Assembly: GCA_025936595.1 (NCBI GenBank)
Contig: JAICTB010000071.1
Coordinates: 1 to 9,896, forward strand
Length of the DNA: 9,896 nt
Source of the DNA: Thermoleophilia bacterium
GTDB lineage: Bacteria > Actinomycetota > Thermoleophilia > Gaiellales > Gaiellaceae
Direction: 5' to 3'
The notes beneath the pieces are model-generated. The model had not been told where the DNA came from and ran no database searches. It saw only the letters and a program-made list of their open reading frames with translations. The translations under genes and the position numbers were made by a program. Shown here piece after piece: positions 1-5,576 of this stretch (positions are counted from its first letter, which is position 1; the number at the start of each line of letters is the position of its first letter).

Positions 1-561
1 CGCGGCGCGTCGTTCGACCTGCCGGAGAACACGCTGCCGGCGTTCGAGCGCGCGATCGAGGTCGGGGCCGACTACGTCGAGCTCGACGTGCACGCCGGCC
101 TCGTCGTGACGCACGACCCGCCGAGGCGCGGCGCCGAGTACCCGAGCCTCGCCGAGGTGCTCGAGCTCTGCCGCGGCCGCATCGGCGTCATGGTCGAGCT
201 GAAGCGGCCGCGAGAGCACACGGTCCGCGAGACGCTCGATCTGCTCGACGACGACGACGTTCTCGTCTGCTTCCGGCGCGCGCCCCTCGAGCTCGCACGC
301 ACGCTCCGGCCGCGTATCCGCACGGTGCAGCACGTGGGGTTCGGCGTCTCGATCCGCGGTGCGGCCGCAGCCTGGGCGGCAGGCTTCCAGAACGAGCGCG
401 TCACCCGCCGCGGGATCGCCGCCGCCCGGCGCCTCGGCCTCGAGACCACCGTCTACACCGTGAACGACGAGGCGCGCATGGTCGAACTGGCCGCGCTCGG
501 CGTCAGCGGAATCTTCACCGACCGCCCCGACCGGGCGGTCGCGGCTCTCGGACGGTCCTAA
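1..561 (+). CDS. Glycerophosphodiester phosphodiesterase, compact, 5'-truncated by window edge
   Basis: GDPD-family TIM-barrel enzyme that hydrolyses glycerophosphodiesters to glycerol-3-phosphate and an alcohol. The reading frame is open from base 1; 186 residues are visible. The first residues read RGASFDLPENTLPAF, the start of the family signature, whose catalytic His would be the residue just outside the window. The family's other active-site residues are visible: E27 and D29 in VELDV, H38-D39 in VTHD, and E66/K68 in VELKRP. The C-terminal barrel strands match (FQNERVT, VYTVND, GIFTDRP). The protein is short: only about 9 residues separate D29 from H38, and the usual long loop between the HD motif and the PSLAEVLEL helix is nearly absent. 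The complete protein would be about 190 residues, against roughly 230-250 for typical members. It is convergent with the ABC ATPase gene, and the stop codons overlap. Family is confident; exact substrate is not known. Confidence 0.9.
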   Translation, partial: RGASFDLPENTLPAFERAIEVGADYVELDVHAGLVVTHDPPRRGAEYPSLAEVLELCRGRIGVMVELKRPREHTVRETLDLLDDDDVLVCFRRAPLELARTLRPRIRTVQHVGFGVSIRGAAAAWAAGFQNERVTRRGIAAARRLGLETTVYTVNDEARMVELAALGVSGIFTDRPDRAVAALGRS

Positions 562-1628
562 TCCTCGTCCGGCAGGCTGAGCAGCTTCGCTCCCTCCGCC
601 GGCACGCGCGCGTTCACGTGGGCGCCGACCGGCAACGCCGCCGCGCGCGCGGTCGACATGTCGGCGATCAGGCCGCCGCTCACCTTCAAGCGCGTCACGG
701 GGCCGAGGAACGTCTGCGCGATCACCTCGCCGTTCAGCATGTTCTCGCCGCCCACCGCGCCGTTCGTGGACGCCTCGAGCTCGAGTGCTTCCGGCCGGAT
801 CAGGATCAGCACGCGCTCGCCGGTGCGGCGGCCCCGAGCCGCGTCGACCTGAAGGCGGCTTCCCGCGAAGTCGACGTGCCCGGCCGCTCCGTCCAGGACC
901 GTCGCCTCGAGCCGGTTCATCGTGCCGATGAACTCCGCGACGAACGGCGTCGCCGGCGCCGTGTACATCTCCGCGGGCGTTCCCATCTGCTCGATCACGC
1001 CGCCCGACATGACGGCGACGTGGTCGGAGATTGCGAGCGCCTCCTCCTGGTCGTGCGTCACGTACAGCGTGGTGATGCCGAGCTCGAGCTGGATGCGACG
1101 GATCTCCTCGCGGAGCTGCACGCGCACCTTGGCGTCGAGCGCCGAGAGCGGCTCGTCGAGCAAGAGCACCCGCGGCTCGATGGCGAGCGCGCGCGCGAGG
1201 GCGACACGCTGCTGCATGCCGCCGGAGAGCTGATGCGGGAACCGATCCGCGGCATGGCCGAGGCCCACGAGCTCGAGTAGCTCGCCGACCCGCTTGCGGC
1301 GATCCGCCTTCGACTTGCCGCGGATCTTCAGCCCGAACTCGACGTTCTGGGCCGCTGTCATGTTCGGGAAGAGCGAGTACGCCTGGAAGACCATGCCCAT
1401 GTCGCGCTTCGCCGGCGCGACCGCGGTCACGTCCTTCCCGTCGACGACGATCCGCCCGGCGTCCGGGCGGTCGAAGCCGGCGACGAGGCGCAACGCGGTC
1501 GTCTTGCCGCAGCCCGACGGACCGAGCAGCGAGAGGAACTCGCCCTGGCCGAGCTGCACCTCGATGCCGTTCAGCGCCTTCACGGGGCCGAAGTTCCGAT
1601 GCAGCCCTTGCAACTCGAGATACGCCAT
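558..1628 (-). CDS. ABC transporter ATP-binding protein (PotA/FbpC-like, with TOBE domain)
   Basis: Cytoplasmic ATPase that powers the importer encoded upstream in this operon. It has 356 residues from the chosen ATG. Walker A is GPSGCGKTT at 36-44, Q-loop Gln is at 82, the signature LSGGMQQR is at 134-141, Walker B LLLDEP ends at 160, the D-loop is SALD at 162-165, and the switch His is 192. A C-terminal extension of about 115 residues contains a TOBE-like regulatory domain (ILIRPEAL), as in PotA, FbpC and UgpC/MalK proteins. The ATG at 1628 is chosen because AGGAG lies 7 nt upstream and the ATG overlaps the upstream permease stop by one base (TAATG). The frame stays open further upstream, but that stretch lies inside the permease gene. 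It is the last gene of the operon; its TAG overlaps the TAA of the convergent phosphodiesterase gene. Confidence 0.95.
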   Translation of the reverse strand: MAYLELQGLHRNFGPVKALNGIEVQLGQGEFLSLLGPSGCGKTTALRLVAGFDRPDAGRIVVDGKDVTAVAPAKRDMGMVFQAYSLFPNMTAAQNVEFGLKIRGKSKADRRKRVGELLELVGLGHAADRFPHQLSGGMQQRVALARALAIEPRVLLLDEPLSALDAKVRVQLREEIRRIQLELGITTLYVTHDQEEALAISDHVAVMSGGVIEQMGTPAEMYTAPATPFVAEFIGTMNRLEATVLDGAAGHVDFAGSRLQVDAARGRRTGERVLILIRPEALELEASTNGAVGGENMLNGEVIAQTFLGPVTRLKVSGGLIADMSTARAAALPVGAHVNARVPAEGAKLLSLPDED

Positions 1629-2443
1629 TAGCGCGCTCCTGCGATCTGGGTGGTTGCGCCGCCGCCGCGCTTGCGCCCGATGAAGAGCAGGCTGCTCATC
1701 GCGAGCCACGTGATGCCGAAGCTGACGAGCGTCACGGCGGAGGCTTGATAGGGATCAGACTCGCCGACGAACTGGATGAAGATCGGGAAGGTGTGGAACT
1801 GCGCGAGGTTCGCAATCGTGAACTCACCCATCACGATCGCAAGCGCGAGGAACGAGCCTGCGAGCGCCGCGGCGCGGATGTTCGGCAGGATCACCTTGAC
1901 GAGCGTCCGCGGCCAGCTCGCGCCCAGGCTCTGCGACGCCTCCGTCAGCGTGTGCACGTCGATCGCGCGAAAGCCCGCGTCGAGCGAGAAGAACATGTAC
2001 GGGAACGCGAGGATGACGTATGCCGCCGCGAGGATCCCGGACGGGCGGTCGTAGAACCAGCTCGGTGCTCCGCGGTAGACCTTGAGCAGCCCGACGACCA
2101 TCACGATCGGCGGCACGACGAACGGGATCAGCGCGAGGAAGCCGATCACCGGCCGCAGCTTCGGCACCTTCAGGTGCACCCAGTAGACGGTCGGCACGAT
2201 CAGGACGAGGCAGATCACGATCACCTCGAGCGCGAGCACGAACGAGACGCGCAACGTGTGCCAGAAGTCGCCGTTGTGGACGACGGCGGTGTACGCGGCG
2301 AAGCTGCAGCACTTGTTCGTCTGGACGCTGCGGATGCTGAAGAAGAACGTGGCGACCAGCGGCACGAGGAAGTAGAGCCCGGCGAGCACGAGCCAAACGA
2401 ACGCGGACGCGGACATCTTTGGACGGCGCAGAGCGAAGCTCAC
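1628..2443 (-). CDS. ABC transporter permease (second membrane subunit, PotC/FbpB-like)
   Basis: Inner-membrane permease of a binding-protein-dependent importer, 271 residues. Hydrophobic segments lie near residues 14-37, 65-87, 97-120, 137-155, 192-212 and 235-255, consistent with six helices. The cytoplasmic EAA loop that docks on the ATPase is visible as EASQSLGAS at 168-176 with the conserved Pro at 187. The GTG at 2443 is chosen because it overlaps the TGA of the upstream permease (GTGA, 4 nt) and has AGGTGG 5 nt before it. An ATG nine codons later (2416) is a weaker alternative. Its own stop overlaps the ATPase start, so the three genes are translationally coupled. Short for the family but complete. 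The substrate cannot be read from the permease. Confidence 0.92.
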   Translation of the reverse strand: MSFALRRPKMSASAFVWLVLAGLYFLVPLVATFFFSIRSVQTNKCCSFAAYTAVVHNGDFWHTLRVSFVLALEVIVICLVLIVPTVYWVHLKVPKLRPVIGFLALIPFVVPPIVMVVGLLKVYRGAPSWFYDRPSGILAAAYVILAFPYMFFSLDAGFRAIDVHTLTEASQSLGASWPRTLVKVILPNIRAAALAGSFLALAIVMGEFTIANLAQFHTFPIFIQFVGESDPYQASAVTLVSFGITWLAMSSLLFIGRKRGGGATTQIAGAR

Positions 2444-3306
2444 TTGGCCCACCTCTGCGAGCGCCGCTGCAGCGGGATGTAGAGCAGCATCATCACCGCG
2501 AGCACGACGAACATCCCGAACGCCATCGCCTGCGCGAGGTGCGGGTTGTCGAGCACGTTTCCCTGGTAGTAGGCGCCGATGAGGAGCGGCACGAGCGGGA
2601 CCACTCCGCTCGTCAAGGCATACGCGGTCGCGTAGGCGGCGAACGCATTGCCGAAGAGAAGGATCACCGCGCCGAGGATCGACGGCATCAGCACGGGGAC
2701 GCCGACGTACCGCCAGAACTGGAACGAGCTCGCCCCGAGATTGGAGGACGCCTCCCGCCATTCCCGGCGCAGGCCGTCGATCGCCGGCGCAATCACGAGG
2801 ATCATCAGCGGGATCTGGAAGTACAGGTAGACGAACTCGACGCCGTTCTTCGTGAACAGGCTGAAGTGCGGCCACGACGCGCCGATGTCCCAGTGCAGCT
2901 GGTTGCGCAGGAACGTCGTCACGACGCCGAGCGTGCCGACGGTCGCGATGAAGGCGAACGCGAGCGGGATGCCGCCAAAGTTCGCCGCGACACCGGAGAA
3001 GGTCGTGAGGACGCTGCGGATCCAGCGCGGCGTGTGCTCGCGAACCGCCGCATACGCGATCGCGAGCCCGAGCAGCGCGCCGAGCACCGCCGTCGTGGCG
3101 CTGACCTCGATGCTCTCGATGTACGCGCGCCGGTACGGCTGGTCGAAGAGCGTCGTGACGTTGGACGTTGTCCAGCCGCCGTCGACGTCCTTGAACGCGC
3201 CGATGATGATCGAGCCGGCGGGCAGGAACAGGAACAGGAACGCGTACACGAAGAACGGCAGCGTCGGAAGCCACGCCAGGGAAAGGCGCCTCCGGCCGGA
3301 CGCCAC
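2440..3306 (-). CDS. ABC transporter permease (first membrane subunit, PotB-like)
   Basis: Inner-membrane permease pairing with the second permease, 288 residues. A first helix is at about 13-36, further hydrophobic segments at about 66-86, 108-132, 157-175, 207-230 and 258-279. The EAA loop is EASSNLGAS at 185-193 with the conserved Pro near 204. The start is uncertain. The GTG at 3306 is the only standard start before the first helix, but it has no clear ribosome-binding site and lies at the edge of the loop of a perfect 13-bp stem-loop. The frame stays open upstream towards the end of the binding-protein gene with no ATG, GTG or TTG. A GGAGG 9 nt before an in-frame CTG (codon 10) is another possibility. 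The gap to the binding-protein gene is 46 nt. Confidence 0.9.
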   Translation of the reverse strand: MASGRRRLSLAWLPTLPFFVYAFLFLFLPAGSIIIGAFKDVDGGWTTSNVTTLFDQPYRRAYIESIEVSATTAVLGALLGLAIAYAAVREHTPRWIRSVLTTFSGVAANFGGIPLAFAFIATVGTLGVVTTFLRNQLHWDIGASWPHFSLFTKNGVEFVYLYFQIPLMILVIAPAIDGLRREWREASSNLGASSFQFWRYVGVPVLMPSILGAVILLFGNAFAAYATAYALTSGVVPLVPLLIGAYYQGNVLDNPHLAQAMAFGMFVVLAVMMLLYIPLQRRSQRWAK

Positions 3307-3318
3307 GTCCGGCCGGAG
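3290..3318 (-). promoter_or_regulatory. Perfect 13-bp stem-loop between binding-protein and permease genes
   Basis: Arms CTCCGGCCGGACG (3290-3302) and CGTCCGGCCGGAG (3306-3318) are perfect reverse complements around a 3-nt loop. In the operon transcript the hairpin begins 34 nt after the binding-protein stop codon and encloses the proposed GTG start of the first permease. It is followed only by a short TTT, so it is not a classical terminator. By analogy with hairpins after malE-type genes, it probably protects the 3' end of the binding-protein mRNA and/or lowers permease translation, giving more binding protein than membrane components. The hairpin is seen directly; the role is inferred. Confidence 0.7.
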
Positions 3319-3352
3319 TGCCTCTGATACCGCATTCGACGCGATGGGACTG

Positions 3353-4540
3353 CTACCCGACCTTGCTGGGCCACTGCGAAGCGATCAGCGCCTTCGCCTT
3401 GGACTGCTGGCCCGAGTTCGCGAACTTGACCTTCGCGTAGAGCGCGCCGGAAGGCAATGCGGCGAGCAGCGCCTTCGGGATCACCTTCCGCTTGGTCATG
3501 TCCTGGAACCGCGCCGGGTGTGAGAACCCCTTCAGCCAGATCAGCTGGCCCTGGTCGGAGTACATGAACTCCTGCCAGAGGCGGGCCGCATACGGGTGAG
3601 GAGCGGTCGCGTTGATCGCCTGGCAGTAGTAGGCGCCGTAGACGCCGTCCGCCGGGATCGTCGTCTTCCACTTCGCACCCGGGAACTGCTTCGTGTACGC
3701 CAGGTTCAGGTAGTCCCAGTCGATCGAGATCGGGGTCTGCCCCGACGCGATCGTCTGCGGCGTCGACTGCACAGGGATGAAGTTCCCGATCTGCTTCAAC
3801 TTCGCGAAGAAGTCGATGCCGGGCTGCACGTCGCTCGCCGAACCGCCCGCACCGATCGCCGCAGCGAAGACGCCGGCGACGGCCGAGCCCGACGTGAGCG
3901 GGCTGCCGTTCAGGGCGACCTTGCCCTTGTACTCCGGCTTCAGCAGGTCCTTCCACGTCCGCGGCGGGGTGCTGATCAGGTTCGCGTTGTACCCGATCGA
4001 GATCGCGCCCCAGTAGTCGCCGACCCAGAAGCCCCGGGTGTCCTTCATGCTGCGCGGAACCGTCCCGAAGTGCGAGTTCTTGTACTTCGCAAAGAGGCCC
4101 TGACCGGTGCCCGAGATCGCGAAGGCGGGACCGTCGTCGACGGCGTCGGGAGCACGCGAGTTGCCCTTCAGCGAGGCGACCGCCTGGTTTTCCTCGGCCG
4201 AGCTCCCGTCGGGGTTGTCGTTCGTGATCTTGATGCCGTACTTCTTCTGGAAGGTGCTCATCATCTCGCCGTAGTTCGCCCAGTTGGGCGGCAGCGCGAT
4301 CGTGTTCAGGTGCCCTTCCTTCTTCGCCTTCTTGATCAGGTCGGCCATGCCCGCGCTCGTGCCGACGGACGGCGGGCCGCCGAGACGGCTCCGGGTCGCC
4401 GCCAGAGCGGTCCCCGAGCTGCCGAGGAGCGTGAGCCCGAACGCTGCTGCCGCGCTGCGCCGCAGCATCGACGAGCGGCTGATGCCCTCCTCCTCCAGCT
4501 TGGCCCAGAACTCGATTTCTTGGGCCTCGTAATCCTCCAT
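3353..4540 (-). CDS. ABC transporter substrate-binding protein with twin-arginine-type signal
   Basis: Extracytoplasmic receptor of the importer, 395 residues. The N-terminus is a long charged region (1-24) followed by SMLRRSAAAAFGL with Arg pair R27-R28, a hydrophobic stretch and ALAA near 45-48. This looks like a Tat signal with probable cleavage near residue 48. The mature part resembles the COG1840/COG0687 solute-binding families (Fe3+, polyamine, 2-aminoethylphosphonate types): TWKDLLKPEYKGKVAL in the middle, then a hinge-like SIDWDYLNL, and PHPYAARLWQEFMYSDQGQ near the C-terminus. ATG 4540 is chosen for its GGGAGG ribosome-binding site 6 nt upstream; a start 19 codons further up has no such support. 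First gene of the operon and divergent from the PHP gene. The ligand is unknown; neighbours suggest a phosphodiester or phosphorylated compound. Confidence 0.9.
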   Translation of the reverse strand: MEDYEAQEIEFWAKLEEEGISRSSMLRRSAAAAFGLTLLGSSGTALAATRSRLGGPPSVGTSAGMADLIKKAKKEGHLNTIALPPNWANYGEMMSTFQKKYGIKITNDNPDGSSAEENQAVASLKGNSRAPDAVDDGPAFAISGTGQGLFAKYKNSHFGTVPRSMKDTRGFWVGDYWGAISIGYNANLISTPPRTWKDLLKPEYKGKVALNGSPLTSGSAVAGVFAAAIGAGGSASDVQPGIDFFAKLKQIGNFIPVQSTPQTIASGQTPISIDWDYLNLAYTKQFPGAKWKTTIPADGVYGAYYCQAINATAPHPYAARLWQEFMYSDQGQLIWLKGFSHPARFQDMTKRKVIPKALLAALPSGALYAKVKFANSGQQSKAKALIASQWPSKVG

Positions 4541-4546
4541 GAAGGT

Positions 4547-4552
4547 CCTCCC
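4547..4552 (-). promoter_or_regulatory. Strong ribosome-binding site of the binding-protein gene
   Basis: GGGAGG on the minus strand lies 6 nt before the ATG at 4540. It is the best Shine-Dalgarno match seen at any gene start here and decides the start of the substrate-binding protein. It fits a gene that must be translated at a higher level than its permeases. Confidence 0.75.
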
Positions 4553-4630
4553 GGTCGTTGTCCTGACAAGAAGATCATTGATCGGCCGCGATTTCAATGG
4601 GTCGAGTGGTGATTTTCCGGTGATGATGGC

Positions 4631-4657
4631 GGTCGGTAGGGTCGGTAGGGTCGTCTA
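4631..4657 (+). repeat. 9-bp tandem repeat abutting the PHP gene start
   Basis: GGTCGGTAG at 4631-4639 is repeated exactly at 4640-4648, then a decayed third copy (GGTCGTCTA) ends at 4657, two bases before the ATG. Each junction creates TAGGGT, matching the TANNNT -10 pattern; the second (4646-4651) ends 7 nt before the ATG, the spacing expected of a leaderless promoter. There is no good Shine-Dalgarno sequence, which agrees with that reading but does not prove it. Confidence 0.55.
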
Positions 4658-4658
4658 G

Positions 4659-5576
4659 ATGACTCCGTTCGACGCGCCGGGCGCGTGGTTGCGCTGCGCG
4701 CTCCATGCCCACACCACGAATTCGGACGGCGAGCTCTCTCCGGAGCTCCTCGCCCGCCATTACGAATGGGCCGGCTACGACGTCCTCGCGATCTCCGACC
4801 ACTGGGTGCGAACGGAGGTTCCGTCGACCGGGAAGCTGCTCGTGATCCCCTCGGCCGAGCTGAACGCGCTTGCGCCGACGCGGGAGGACGACGCGCACGT
4901 GCTAGCGCTCGGCCTCGACGTAGACCCGATCGTGCCCGAGCTCGATTTCGCGCCGCTCCAGGACGTCGTCGCGTGGGCCGCCGAGAACGGCGCCGTCCCC
5001 TTCCTCGCCCACACCTACTGGAGCGGCCTGCGGGTGCAGCAGTGGGAGGACTGCGAGGGGCTCGCGGGGATCGAGGTGTGGAACACGGGCTGCGAGCTCG
5101 AGGTCGGCCGCGGCGACTCGTCGCTGCACTGGGACGAGGCGCTCGAGCGGGGGCGCCCGCTCACGGCGCTCGCGACGGACGACTCGCACCATCCCGGGTA
5201 CGACAGCGGCTTCGCGTGGACCTGGGTGCGCGCGAAGGAGAAAACGCAGCGGGCGGTGCTCGACGCACTGCGCGCGGGCATGTTCTACGGCTCGACCGGC
5301 CCGCGGGTCGACGCAGTCGAGGTGACCGACAGCCACGTGACGGTGCGCTGCAGCCCCGCCGCGAACGTCACTCTCTACACCGGCCGCCGCCGCGGCGCCC
5401 GCGCGAACGCGGGGCGGCTCGGCTATCCGAACAAGTCTCAGATCCTCGAGCGCGACGACGCAGGGCTGATCACGGCGGTCCTCCTCGAGCGTCCGTTCTC
5501 GCAGCCGTACGGCCGCATCGAGGTCGCCGACGCGAACGGCAACCGCGCCTGGACGAACGCGCTGTGGATCGCCTAG
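4659..5576 (+). CDS. PHP-domain metal-dependent phosphoesterase (CehA/McbA-like)
   Basis: Cytoplasmic metallohydrolase of the polymerase-and-histidinol-phosphatase (PHP) superfamily, 305 residues with no signal peptide. Metal-site motifs are in order: HAH at 16-18, D23, SDH ending at H48, E67, H80, H118 in LAHTYWSG, and DDSH at 174-177. The N-terminal ~210 residues form the PHP fold. The last ~90 are strand-rich (VTLYTG, GRIEVADANG) and resemble the C-terminal beta domain of CehA/McbA-like members. Family members hydrolyse phosphomonoesters, phosphodiesters or cyclic phosphates, so the substrate cannot be set by sequence. The glpD gene starts 13 nt before this stop, so the two are probably co-translated, pointing to a phosphodiester or glycerol-phosphate substrate. 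The start at ATG 4659 puts HAH at the usual place. Confidence 0.88.
   Translation: MTPFDAPGAWLRCALHAHTTNSDGELSPELLARHYEWAGYDVLAISDHWVRTEVPSTGKLLVIPSAELNALAPTREDDAHVLALGLDVDPIVPELDFAPLQDVVAWAAENGAVPFLAHTYWSGLRVQQWEDCEGLAGIEVWNTGCELEVGRGDSSLHWDEALERGRPLTALATDDSHHPGYDSGFAWTWVRAKEKTQRAVLDALRAGMFYGSTGPRVDAVEVTDSHVTVRCSPAANVTLYTGRRRGARANAGRLGYPNKSQILERDDAGLITAVLLERPFSQPYGRIEVADANGNRAWTNALWIA

Larger units (their letters stand above)
4541..4658. promoter_or_regulatory. Divergent control region between importer operon and PHP/glpD genes
   Basis: This 118-nt gap separates two divergent units and must hold promoters for both, although no convincing full -35/-10 pair was found. Small symmetric elements are visible: TTGTC-CT-GACAA at 4558-4569, GATCA-T-TGATC at 4573-4583, and ATCG-4-CGAT at 4581-4592. 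The first two lie 18-43 nt upstream of the binding-protein ATG and could be operator halves. On the plus-strand side, a 9-bp repeat (GGTCGGTAG) runs directly into the PHP start. The region is visibly less GC-rich than the genes around it. Confidence 0.5.

Noticed and set aside
1628..3274. A single 548-residue fused permease on the minus strand
   Set aside because: The part upstream of 2443 in that frame is low-complexity Arg/Asp-rich sequence without membrane segments and is out of frame with the real first permease. The GTGA overlap marks two genes.
3290..3318. The hairpin as an intrinsic terminator of the binding-protein gene
   Set aside because: The stem is strong, but only a TTT follows in the transcript and the operon genes continue directly after, so full termination is unlikely.
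2919..3956. A 345-residue minus-strand frame overlapping the binding-protein and permease genes, with an ATG at about 3334 that could start the permease
   Set aside because: It is out of frame with the permease helices and its product is Arg/Ser-rich without hydrophobic segments.
4631..4657. The 9-bp tandem repeat as a CRISPR or mobile-element end
   Set aside because: The unit is far too short, there are no spacers, and no transposase or target-site duplication is present.
4685..5563. A 773-residue plus-strand protein extending GlpD upstream
   Set aside because: The upstream 293 codons are Arg-rich shadow sequence of the PHP gene in another frame; real GlpD homology begins at about 5600.
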